Source: Pseudomonadota bacterium (GTDB taxonomy: Bacteria > Myxococcota > Bradymonadia > UBA4248). Taken from it: a stretch of DNA of 23,048 nucleotides. The number at the start of each line of letters is the position of its first letter. Position 1 is the first letter of the stretch. Below, piece after piece: positions 13,758 to 20,880 of the stretch. Location: the NCBI GenBank assembly GCA_017613855.1, contig JAGACY010000310.1, positions 1 to 23,048 of the forward strand, written 5' to 3'. Below the pieces are notes generated by a model. It made no database searches. It was not told the DNA's origin and was given only the letters and a program-made list of their open reading frames with translations. A program made the translations under genes and the position numbers.

Positions 13758-14798
13758 TTATGGATGGCAATTGTACTGATGCTCTGATTCGACAAAACCA
13801 CAAGTCTTACCATCCTGGCTGCAATTTGATTGTTTCAGAATCACAGCATTATCCTTCGGAGAACAGTAATAAAGAACATTGCCATCGCAGAAGCCATGTT
13901 CGGTATAAGGCGTACCGCTGGCATTTTTCGATGCCCCCTGGTCATCTTTGCACGTAAGGGAGCAGTCAAATCCATATTCATCATTGATGAGCATGCAGGC
14001 TTTATTTTCGGCAGCACAGTCGAGTCTGAGTGTTTTGCCTTTGGAGGCGTCTTTACGGGTGCAGAAGATTAAGGAACCGTCGGGTTGGCATGTACCTTTT
14101 GCAGTGACATTCTCTGCACAGCCTTCGCCAACAATGGCATCAGATTTGACGCATGAGGCATAGAGTTTGTCCTCTCGTTCATAATCCATACAGGTAAATC
14201 CTTGATCACAAGGCTCTTCAAGCAGATCCTTTTCATGGCATTTCAGAACGCTTGAATCTTTACATGCCTGAGCACCAAGGATGACTTTGTCACCTGCGCA
14301 GGAAATGACGAGATCGGTAGCTGTGCATGCGGCATTCTTTTCAACCGCAGTTCCGGCCAACGTGAGTTTTCCGTCTTTGCATGCATAATCTGCAATCACC
14401 AGTTCATCCTGTTCATTGCAAACATACGAAACAGAATCAATTACAACGCGTTCTTCCTGGATAATGTGACCGTATTGGGCGTCCCCGGAAAACTCGCATT
14501 TTAGATGGACGCCATTTTTGCAACCAGATTCAAAGGATGCGTCGCAAACCGAATTGTCATCTATGACCAACTCATCTTTGTCATTGCAGACATAACGGAT
14601 TCCATTGATGTCGATTGTGGCAGATTCTACAATTTCGCCATACTTGTCTGTGCTCTGCATGTCACAGTGGAGAATCATCCCTCGTTCGCATGTGTTTTTG
14701 AAATTGGCGTCACAGCGTGCGCTATGGCTGTCCCCGCCGCATGCGTTTAAAGATGCAGCCAGGCCAAACAACGAAATCATAAGGGCAATTTTTTTCAT
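13758..14798 (-). CDS. Cysteine-rich lipoprotein, unknown role
   Basis: A 346-residue predicted lipoprotein. AAGGAGA precedes the ATG at 14798, and the signal peptide MKKIALMISLFGLAASLNAC gives Cys20 as lipid anchor, followed by GGDS. Two units at about 27-85 and 86-138 are direct duplicates: C-x-x-x-F-x-x-x-C, a C-x-x-x-x-x-x-x-x-Y-G-x-I segment, then Y-V-C-N-(D/E)-x-D-E-L-V-I. The rest has irregular Cys pairs (ACKDG, SCAGDK, LKCHEK, FTCMDY) and resembles the other Cys-rich lipoproteins here in spacing but not in sequence. No catalytic motif is visible. Two small hairpins in the leader (GACGC/GCGTC at 14839-14852, TTGC/GCAA at 14866-14876) precede the ribosome binding site. Confidence 0.85.
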   Translation of the reverse strand: MKKIALMISLFGLAASLNACGGDSHSARCDANFKNTCERGMILHCDMQSTDKYGEIVESATIDINGIRYVCNDKDELVIDDNSVCDASFESGCKNGVHLKCEFSGDAQYGHIIQEERVVIDSVSYVCNEQDELVIADYACKDGKLTLAGTAVEKNAACTATDLVISCAGDKVILGAQACKDSSVLKCHEKDLLEEPCDQGFTCMDYEREDKLYASCVKSDAIVGEGCAENVTAKGTCQPDGSLIFCTRKDASKGKTLRLDCAAENKACMLINDEYGFDCSLTCKDDQGASKNASGTPYTEHGFCDGNVLYYCSPKDNAVILKQSNCSQDGKTCGFVESEHQYNCHP

Positions 14799-14921
14799 GA
14801 TTATGTCTCCTTAATATGGAATTAAAAAAATCTTCAATGACGCAGAAGCGTCTCACTGAATGGTTTTGCTAAGCAATTTTGATGCCAAACTTGATGTAAT
14901 TGAATGCATTTATCCTCAAAC

Positions 14922-14960
14922 AAAAAAAAGCGGCGTATCTGCATAGCAGATAGCCGCTTT
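14922..14960 (-). terminator. Two-tier hairpin with T8, terminator of the YitT-like gene
   Basis: On the minus strand an outer stem AAAGCGGC / GCCGCTTT encloses inner arms TATCTGC and GCAGATA around TAT, with one unpaired C, and eight T follow. It is the cleanest terminator-type member of the two-tier hairpin family, 42 bp beyond the stop codon. Confidence 0.8.
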
Positions 14961-14962
14961 AA

Positions 14963-15000
14963 ATGCGCAGCGTATTTGGGCTTTGCCCAAATAGCGCGCC
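14963..15000 (-). repeat. Two-tier hairpin next to the YitT stop codon
   Basis: Read on the minus strand directly after the stop codon: outer GCGC, inner arms TATTTGGGC and GCCCAAATA around AAA, unpaired C, then GCTGCGC. It stacks directly on the terminator hairpin at 14922-14960. Confidence 0.7.
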
Positions 15001-15002
15001 GC

Positions 15003-16289
15003 CTAACGTTTCATAATCTGAGTGGGATCGTCATCCTCGTCATCCTTGGATAAATCGACACAGGATTCAATCGAAGACGCCGCATTTTCGAGTTCCATGG
15101 CATGTTCTCGGGCCAATTTGGCCGCATTTTTTGCCTCAATGGCTGCCTGCTCTGCCGTTTTTGCGTCTTTGTGCGCGTTTTCATCGTGATGTTCTGTGCC
15201 ATACTGGTTGGCGAATTCCCGTGCCTTGTCCGCGTGGTTTTGAGCTTCTTTTGCGGCAATTTCTGCACGAATCGCTTCCTGTGCGGCTTTGGCGGCTTCT
15301 GCCTCGGCTTGCCGGAGTTTTTTGATGAGTTTGAGGTCGACCTCTTCACGGCTTCGGAATCCCTCGCCAATGACCTCATGAACATTGGATAAAATCAAGA
15401 ATGCATTGGGATCGAGTTCACGGATGTGCGGCGCGAGAACGCGTGCGTCACTCGGGCTGACAATTGTCATCAGGACTTCCTTGTCCTGTTTGGTGTACAT
15501 TCCCCGCGCATAAAATGCCGTTACACCGCGGTCGAGATGCTTAATAATGTAGTCGGCTATCTCCTCATTCTTATTGCTGAATATCATCATATTCTTGGCA
15601 TAGTCCAAGCCGTAGATGATGCGGTCGATAATGACGCTTGTAAAACACAGATGGAATGCGGCGTAACACATCAACACAAGGGCGGGAGGTCGATTGGGAT
15701 CATGTTGAAGATAAAGCACGACAGTCGCGATGAGAACGACAATAAGATCCACGATGATGAGCGAAGTCCCTGGCGTCATTCCCAAACGCTTTTTCAATAT
15801 CGCTGCGACAATTTCGGAACCTGCTGTCGTACCTTTGAATTTAAACACAATCCCCAGTCCAACGCCGACGCAAAATGTACCAATAATAATGGCAAACAGA
15901 AAATCTTTTTCAATGAGATGGCGTATCGGCTCAGAATTCTGCAAATCCAAAAAGTTCAGATAGTCCTTGATAAAGGGAATTTGAATTTCACCTCGAAGAA
16001 AATCGATAAAAACGGCATTTGTCGAAAAACCATAAAAGGTTCGAAGACCAAATGCGTTCCCCAATTCAATAATACCCCAGATAAACAGCGGAACATTCAG
16101 CAGCCATATCAATGTACCCACAGAAAGCTTTGGCCATACAAAATTGATGGCCATCGACAGGCCTGTGACGCCTCCAGGAACGACGTCGGCTTCGACCATA
16201 AACAGACCAAGACCTAAGGCCGCAATAAAACTGCCAACTGTAATCATGAAATAATCAAAAATGACCGAAATTTTCTGTGATAAAAGCAC
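15003..16289 (-). CDS. YitT-family membrane protein with Ala-rich helical tail
   Basis: About 428 residues, from a GTG at 16289 preceded at 9 nt by GGAGG; the frame can be extended to a TTG at 16313, but that would put the ribosome binding site inside the gene. Numbering from the GTG: five to six membrane helices in 8-225 with the family's GGVTGLS (about 39-45) and GTTAGSE (153-159) loops, then the cytoplasmic DUF2179 domain at about 235-315 (HLDRGVTAFYARGMYT...VLMTIV). YitT proteins are widespread with unsettled function. Unlike typical members of about 280-300 residues, this one carries about 100 extra residues (325-428), Ala/Glu/Lys-rich and almost certainly a long helix or coiled coil, ending in an acidic patch and IMKR. 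It is divergent from lolA. Confidence 0.87.
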   Translation of the reverse strand: MLLSQKISVIFDYFMITVGSFIAALGLGLFMVEADVVPGGVTGLSMAINFVWPKLSVGTLIWLLNVPLFIWGIIELGNAFGLRTFYGFSTNAVFIDFLRGEIQIPFIKDYLNFLDLQNSEPIRHLIEKDFLFAIIIGTFCVGVGLGIVFKFKGTTAGSEIVAAILKKRLGMTPGTSLIIVDLIVVLIATVVLYLQHDPNRPPALVLMCYAAFHLCFTSVIIDRIIYGLDYAKNMMIFSNKNEEIADYIIKHLDRGVTAFYARGMYTKQDKEVLMTIVSPSDARVLAPHIRELDPNAFLILSNVHEVIGEGFRSREEVDLKLIKKLRQAEAEAAKAAQEAIRAEIAAKEAQNHADKAREFANQYGTEHHDENAHKDAKTAEQAAIEAKNAAKLAREHAMELENAASSIESCVDLSKDDEDDDPTQIMKR

Positions 16290-16411
16290 TTTACTGCCCC
16301 TCCATCGCAACAAGAATGCGTATGGCCTTTTAATCGGAATTGAAGGATGTTTCGAGAAAAATATGCGAAAGAAACAGAGAAGCTAAAAATACTGCCCCTT
16401 GGGCATGGTTT

Positions 16412-16430
16412 TTGATATATGGGGTATCAA
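16412..16430. promoter_or_regulatory. 19-bp palindrome in the yitT-lolA divergent region
   Basis: TTGATA-(7 bp)-TATCAA is a perfect inverted repeat between the two divergent genes, 38 bp before the lolA start. TTGATA could also act as a -35 with TATACC at 16437-16442, at an unusually long 19-bp spacing. A second inverted repeat, TGCCC-CTT-GGGCA, lies at 16393-16405. An operator for a dimeric regulator is plausible but unproven. Confidence 0.35.
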
Positions 16431-16467
16431 GGGGGCTATACCTCTCATAGGACCATGGAGGATTACC

Positions 16468-17223
16468 ATGACAACACATAAAATACTTAGAAAATCAGCG
16501 TGTTTTGCTTTCGTGGGATTTGTGCTGTGCAGCGCTTCGGCCCTGGCTCAGACCCCGGATGCACTGGCACCCAATATTGCCCAGCCTGCAAATGAGTATA
16601 TTGCACAGGCCATCAAAAATAATGAAAATGTTAAACCCAAGGGCTCTGTCTCAGACGATGCACGGCAATATGTCGATGCCATTCAGGCTTATTATGACCG
16701 CGCTAAAACCTATTCTGCTTCATTTGAACAGGATTATGAGACGGTCGATGGCGTCAAGAAAAAATCATCCGGCGTCGTTTGGTTCAAAAAACCAGGCATG
16801 ATGCGATGGGATTATGAAAAACCCGAATCCCGATTCCTCATCAGTGACGGCAAATTCATGTGGTCATGGGAACCCGTCTATCGGCAGTACTGCAAACAAA
16901 GCCTTGCAGGATCTCAGCTTCCTACGGCACTTTCGTTCCTCTCAGGCACAGGGAAAATCGAGGATGATTTCTCGGTCAAACTAGGAAAAGTCAAAGATAA
17001 TCAGGTCACGATAGAACTGACTCCGGTTGTGCCTTCGATGGCTTTCGAAAAGATTAAATTTGAAATCCTGATGCCAACTGGTAAAGTTTATCGTGCGCAA
17101 ATCTTTGACGCCATGGGCAATGTCAACCGCATTACATTCAAATCGCCTGAAATCAATGCCGAACTGCAAGACAGCTCATTCCTGTTCAATCCGCCTGCGG
17201 ATGCCAAACACATCTGCGAATAG
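16468..17223 (+). CDS. lolA: LolA-type periplasmic lipoprotein carrier
   Basis: A 251-residue secreted periplasmic protein. The ATG at 16468 follows GGAGG at 6 nt and opens a clean signal peptide (KILRK, hydrophobic 11-20, ASALA before Gln28); the open frame upstream to 16399 lacks these. Residues about 66-250 show the LolA fold signature: YYDRAKTYSASFEQ, then SGVVWFKKPGMMRWDY, FLISDGKFMWSWEP, LSFLSG, a KIKFEI strand, and NVNRITFKSPEINAEL...FLFNPP. LolA takes lipoproteins released by LolCDE at the inner membrane and hands them to the outer membrane. The extra 38-residue linker after the signal peptide is somewhat long. It is followed 12 bp later by a lipoprotein gene, a likely client, probably co-transcribed. 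CCTC at 16441-16444 could pair with the ribosome binding site. Confidence 0.92.
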   Translation: MTTHKILRKSACFAFVGFVLCSASALAQTPDALAPNIAQPANEYIAQAIKNNENVKPKGSVSDDARQYVDAIQAYYDRAKTYSASFEQDYETVDGVKKKSSGVVWFKKPGMMRWDYEKPESRFLISDGKFMWSWEPVYRQYCKQSLAGSQLPTALSFLSGTGKIEDDFSVKLGKVKDNQVTIELTPVVPSMAFEKIKFEILMPTGKVYRAQIFDAMGNVNRITFKSPEINAELQDSSFLFNPPADAKHICE

Positions 17224-17235
17224 CTTTAAATCGTG

Positions 17236-18633
17236 ATGATGATGAAAAAAAAATTCGTGCTGCCGTTATTTAAATGTGGGGTGATGTTATCCTGCGGCCT
17301 TTCCTTCTGGGGGTGCGCCAGTGTGAGTGAATCCCCTGGCGAAGATCCAACGACACCAGCTGAATCCTGTACGGGGGACGAGTGCGACAAGGTGGGGGAA
17401 TGCACAGAAGATAACGATTGCACCGGGGGAAAGGTATGCACAGAAGGCAAGTGCACGCAATCCTGTACGGGGGATGATTGCGGCAAGCCGGAAGGATGCT
17501 CGAAAAATGCAGATTGCGCCGGGGGACAGGTTTGTACAGAAGGCAAATGCACTGCAGCTTGTACTGGAAACAACTGCGATGAGAAGGACGAATGCAAGAA
17601 AGATGGCGATTGTACCGGGGGAAAGGTTTGCACACAAGGCAAATGCACGGATGCTGAACCTGTTGAACCACCACCAACAACGGACGCTTGCCCCAGTGCG
17701 GACTACAGCGCTTGTGCTGACAACGGGACAACGCGCAATTATTGCAAGAATGGGAAAATCGAATCTGAATTATGTAAGGATGGGTGCCAAAGTGGTGCAT
17801 GCATCATTCCCAATTATTCCAATAATAACTGTGAAAATCCTTATGTTGTAAAACCGGGTCAGATGGTTACTGGTTCGACGGAATCGGGTGCCACTTATGA
17901 ACCTTCTGTATGCAGTGCCGCGCTTAAACCGATGATGGGGGCATTTAAACTCGAAGTGCCGGAAACAGGACGGTATGAAATTTCCATCAGCAATAAATCC
18001 TCAAACAGCTGGGGAAATTTACTGGCAACTGAATGTCCGATGCAAAATATTATTTCAGATAATTGTCCGGCAGATGATTCGGATGATACATTCATCCAAT
18101 ATATGAATGCAGGGGACTATTATCTTTTTGTTGCTCCGTCAAACCTGTTGTCAAGCCACTTTGAGGCTTCTGTTTCCTTTATACAAAAAGAAGGAAAATA
18201 TTGTGGATATACAGGAAAACTGAATCCCATAGAGTTAAAGAATGATGTCTGGGAACAGGATGATGAAATTACAGATCCAGTTTCCCTGCAAAATTGGGAT
18301 GAATGGCATGGATGCAGCAGCGGTGGTGCGGGTGTCGAAAAAGCCTATATCATCTCTGTGAACAAAAAAAGTTCTATAAAAGCCGAACTGACGGTTCTGG
18401 GTGAGGGAGAGGAGGATAATCCGGGAACATTTGCATTGCATACATTTAAATGCTCCCAAACCTGGGATAATGGCGGCACTGGTAGCCCGGATCGCTGCTC
18501 AAGCGGTGCACCTTCAAAAACAATCGAGCTGTCGCAGAATGTGGATATCGGCTCCTTTATTCTTTTTGTAGATTCCAACAGACAAACTCCATATAAATAT
18601 CATTTAAAAGTGACGCGTACGGATGCAAAATAA
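17236..18633 (+). CDS. Lipoprotein with Dickkopf-like Cys repeats and beta-sandwich domains
   Basis: About 465 residues, starting at one of three ATG codons at 17236-17244 (a GTG precedes at 17233); no clear ribosome binding site is seen, so translational coupling to lolA, whose stop is 12 bp upstream, is likely. After KKK and a hydrophobic stretch, Cys27 in SFWGC is the probable lipid anchor. Residues about 45-140 hold three ~35-residue repeats of form C-x2-D/N-x-D-C-x-G-G-x-V-C-T-x-G-K-C, like Dickkopf N-terminal/EB-type modules. A fourth Cys module (about 152-192) follows. Residues about 195-325 and 330-465 look like two beta-sandwich domains of the pre-peptidase C-terminal type (PPC-like), inferred from strands such as GRYEISIS and GDYYLFVAP. 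No protease domain is present. Confidence 0.82.
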   Translation: MMMKKKFVLPLFKCGVMLSCGLSFWGCASVSESPGEDPTTPAESCTGDECDKVGECTEDNDCTGGKVCTEGKCTQSCTGDDCGKPEGCSKNADCAGGQVCTEGKCTAACTGNNCDEKDECKKDGDCTGGKVCTQGKCTDAEPVEPPPTTDACPSADYSACADNGTTRNYCKNGKIESELCKDGCQSGACIIPNYSNNNCENPYVVKPGQMVTGSTESGATYEPSVCSAALKPMMGAFKLEVPETGRYEISISNKSSNSWGNLLATECPMQNIISDNCPADDSDDTFIQYMNAGDYYLFVAPSNLLSSHFEASVSFIQKEGKYCGYTGKLNPIELKNDVWEQDDEITDPVSLQNWDEWHGCSSGGAGVEKAYIISVNKKSSIKAELTVLGEGEEDNPGTFALHTFKCSQTWDNGGTGSPDRCSSGAPSKTIELSQNVDIGSFILFVDSNRQTPYKYHLKVTRTDAK

Positions 18634-18642
18634 TATAGGCAG

Positions 18643-18742
18643 TGCGGCGCCTGTTTTACACATCGCCGCTTTCGGCCTTTCTCGCTGCGCTCGATACGGC
18701 CTCGTCTGCGCAGCTATCTCGCTATGCTCGATACGCCGCGCA
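18643..18742 (+). repeat. Three stacked hairpins after the lipoprotein stop
   Basis: GCGGCG/CGCCGC at 18643-18668, followed by TTTC, could serve as a terminator. Then GGCC arms enclose an imperfect TTTC...GATA stem with unpaired C (18679-18706), and GCGCAGC/GCCGCGC arms enclose TATC-TCGC-TAT-GCTC-GATA with unpaired C (about 18709-18742). Both inner stems share the same symmetric TC/TC mismatch, so the second and third hairpins look like copies of each other. Confidence 0.6.
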
Positions 18743-18772
18743 TATATATTTGAAATATGTCATTCTTGGGGT

Positions 18773-18798
18773 AAATGTATACCCGTCTGTATACATTT
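18773..18798. repeat. Perfect 10-bp inverted repeat between convergent genes
   Basis: AAATGTATAC and GTATACATTT are separated by 6 bp (CCGTCT). They lie midway between the convergent stops of the lipoprotein gene (18633) and the histidine kinase gene (18846). The stem would end in A/T pairs on both strands; a bidirectional terminator is the simplest reading, an operator the alternative. Confidence 0.5.
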
Positions 18799-18845
18799 GT
18801 CCTCTTTGATTAGGTATGACTGAAAAATATTGGCAGAAGGGGGGA

Positions 18846-20708
18846 TTATAATGGAAATGCCATCACAAATGATGTGCCATGCGGTTCTACGGTATGCCAT
18901 GTAATGGAGGCCCGGTGCTCATCTATAATTTTTTTGACGATTGAAAGTCCAAGACCGGTGCCGCCTTTTTTGCCGCTCGTGACAAAGGCATCGAACAATG
19001 TTTTTTCGATATTGGGCGGAATGCCAGGGCCATTGTCTTCAATACTGATGTAAGCATGCATATCATCGGCATAGCTCGAAATGACGATTGTGCCATCGTG
19101 ATCAATGGCCTCCATGGCATTTTTGGCCAGGTTGACAATGACGCGCTGAAGCTTGACAAAATCATAGGGAATGATTCCCTTAAATCGCTCATCACATTCA
19201 ATGGTGATATTTCTACGATCTGCTTCACTCTTAAGCAGTTCAACAGCCGATGCAATCACTTTGCTCAATGGCATTTTAATGAGCATAATCGTTGATTCTC
19301 CACGTGCAAACTGGAGAATTTCAGAACTCATATTTTTGAGCGTCTCTACCTGCCGTTCTACAACTTCTGCATAATTGGCGCGTTTTCCGGGGTCATTCTG
19401 CGAGGTCATGAGTTCAACATAACCGGAAATATTGGCCAAAGGCGTTTTCATATCGTGAAGAAGTGACGATAGCATTTGTCCGATGGCAAAGAGCCGTTGT
19501 TTCTTTTCGTTCTCTTCACGATCCAAATGCGTACCAATGGATGGCACAATATGGGATGCAAAGAGCATGGCAAGTTTGGCGTCCGATGTCGAAAATGCTC
19601 CTGGGGTCAGATCCTGTGTGCCCAGAACTAACGCCCCGAATGGCATTTCTTCCTGTATAAAAGGAACGACGAGAATGCTGTTGAGTACAATGCCAAAGGC
19701 GTTTTCTGTCTGCTCCGGCAAGGTCTGTATTTCCCGGATGGACAGCTTGACGCACTCTCCTTGTCGGGTTACGCCTTGCCGAATGATCGTCGATAAGAAT
19801 GTTGGCAGTCGCGTCAGTAGTTTTGTGGAAAAGGGCTGATTCGTTTGAGATGCATACAGATCATGCTGTTTTCCCGATATGACGATAATGGCAGCATACG
19901 GGACGCGAAAAGCTGCGAGACATTTGGCCGTTATGCGTTCGATTAAAGTATTCAGGTCGATGGCAACTGCCGCTTCGCGTTCCAGTTCATAGAGCTTGTC
20001 GAGCTCTTCGTTTTTGCGTTTCAGATTGTCCTGTGCTTCGGATAGCTCGACATTTTTGTGCAGCAATGAGAGATAGAATTGATGCTGCGTCAGGCTGACG
20101 CCGATTTGTGAGCATATCGAGGCGATGATTTCTTCGTCATCGGGGGTGAAATAACCATTTAGCTTATTGATAACCTGAACAACACCGAGCAATTCGTGCT
20201 GAATATTGAGAATGGGGGCTGTCAGGCATGAGCGTGTGACAAATCCTGTTTTTTTGTCAAAAGAAGGGTCAAAATGGGAATTCCCCTGATAGACGTCCTT
20301 GATATTGCTGATCTGACGTGTTTTAGCAACATTCCCGGCAATTCCCTGTCCAAAGCGCAATCGTATGACACCACATTTTTCGGCAATCACAGAATTCAGA
20401 CAATCGCCCAGACGCTCATCATGCTCCACGAGAAAGATCGTCGTCCTTTCGGCACGCATGAGCTGCTTGGTTTTGTCGCAGATTTGGCGCAAAACGGCTT
20501 CAATGCTTGCATCAGATCCGATCGTAATGGCAATTTTCTTGAAAGCATCCAACTGTTCTTCGATACGCGCCAAACGCTCGCTATCGCTTCGCATGCGTTG
20601 CGCATTCATCGTAAACCATGCTTCATCGGAGGTGATGGATGGCATTTCGCCGGAATCCGTCATGTGATTTGAGGCCGGCACCTGATTTTGCTTTATTTCG
20701 TGTGTCAT
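18846..20708 (-). CDS. Orphan GAF-GAF sensor histidine kinase
   Basis: A 620-residue soluble kinase without membrane segments. The ATG at 20708 follows GTGAGGT. N-terminal helix 30-60, GAF domain about 60-210 (FGQGIAGNVAKT, GVVQVINKLNG), coiled coil about 215-248, second more divergent GAF about 250-395, then the kinase core: H-box LLHDMKTPLANISGY with His418 as phosphoacceptor, N-box NLAKNAMEA (526-534), G1 EDNGPGIP (557-564), F region, G2 GTGLGLSIVKKI (583-594). GAF domains usually bind small ligands or chromophores; the GAF1 here is of the type found in stress and turnover sensors, without a visible phytochrome Cys. No response regulator gene lies beside it, so its partner must be elsewhere. 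It is divergent from aspA, with promoters in a shared 172-bp region. Confidence 0.92.
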   Translation of the reverse strand: MTHEIKQNQVPASNHMTDSGEMPSITSDEAWFTMNAQRMRSDSERLARIEEQLDAFKKIAITIGSDASIEAVLRQICDKTKQLMRAERTTIFLVEHDERLGDCLNSVIAEKCGVIRLRFGQGIAGNVAKTRQISNIKDVYQGNSHFDPSFDKKTGFVTRSCLTAPILNIQHELLGVVQVINKLNGYFTPDDEEIIASICSQIGVSLTQHQFYLSLLHKNVELSEAQDNLKRKNEELDKLYELEREAAVAIDLNTLIERITAKCLAAFRVPYAAIIVISGKQHDLYASQTNQPFSTKLLTRLPTFLSTIIRQGVTRQGECVKLSIREIQTLPEQTENAFGIVLNSILVVPFIQEEMPFGALVLGTQDLTPGAFSTSDAKLAMLFASHIVPSIGTHLDREENEKKQRLFAIGQMLSSLLHDMKTPLANISGYVELMTSQNDPGKRANYAEVVERQVETLKNMSSEILQFARGESTIMLIKMPLSKVIASAVELLKSEADRRNITIECDERFKGIIPYDFVKLQRVIVNLAKNAMEAIDHDGTIVISSYADDMHAYISIEDNGPGIPPNIEKTLFDAFVTSGKKGGTGLGLSIVKKIIDEHRASITWHTVEPHGTSFVMAFPL

Positions 20709-20729
20709 CGGCGTACCTCACTACTCTAA

Positions 20730-20757
20730 ATTATCGCCGAATATATTGGAAATGCAA
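20730..20757 (-). promoter_or_regulatory. Candidate promoter of the histidine kinase
   Basis: On the minus strand TTGCAT (20757-20752) and GATAAT (20735-20730) are 16 bp apart, placing a start near 20723 and leaving a short leader of about 15 nt that just includes the ribosome binding site. A -35 of 4/6 and a -10 of 5/6 make this moderate. Confidence 0.45.
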
Positions 20758-20784
20758 GGAATATCCCACAACCAAAATTCATTT

Positions 20785-20802
20785 CATACATTTGTATGCG
20801 CA
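20785..20802. promoter_or_regulatory. Overlapping small palindromes upstream of the aspA promoter
   Basis: CATAC-ATTT-GTATG at 20785-20798 and ATGCGCAT at 20795-20802 overlap and end 7 bp before the aspA -35 box. The position suits an activator or repressor site acting on aspA or the divergent kinase gene; no known operator is recognised. Confidence 0.3.
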
Positions 20803-20809
20803 TGATTGT

Positions 20810-20838
20810 TTGTCATGTCAATCCGAATCAGTTATGAT
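20810..20838 (+). promoter_or_regulatory. Sigma-70-type promoter of aspA
   Basis: TTGTCA at 20810-20815 and TATGAT at 20833-20838 are separated by exactly 17 bp; each matches consensus in five of six positions. Transcription would begin near 20845 and produce a leader of about 36 nt. Confidence 0.75.
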
Positions 20839-20845
20839 AATAAAG

Positions 20846-20862
20846 GTGGGAGGTTTTCCCAC
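20846..20862 (+). promoter_or_regulatory. Leader hairpin at the 5' end of the aspA transcript
   Basis: GTGGGA and TCCCAC pair perfectly across a 5-nt loop, almost exactly at the predicted transcript 5' end and 9 nt before the AAGGAGAT ribosome binding site. A 5' stem like this often protects an mRNA from decay; there is no sign of an alternative structure that would make it a switch. Confidence 0.45.
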
Positions 20863-20880
20863 ATATTGAAGGAGATAATT

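Noticed and set aside
16400..16420. Possible sigma-54 site (TGGGCATGG...TTTTTGAT)
   Set aside because: The invariant GC at -12 is missing at the correct distance from the GG.
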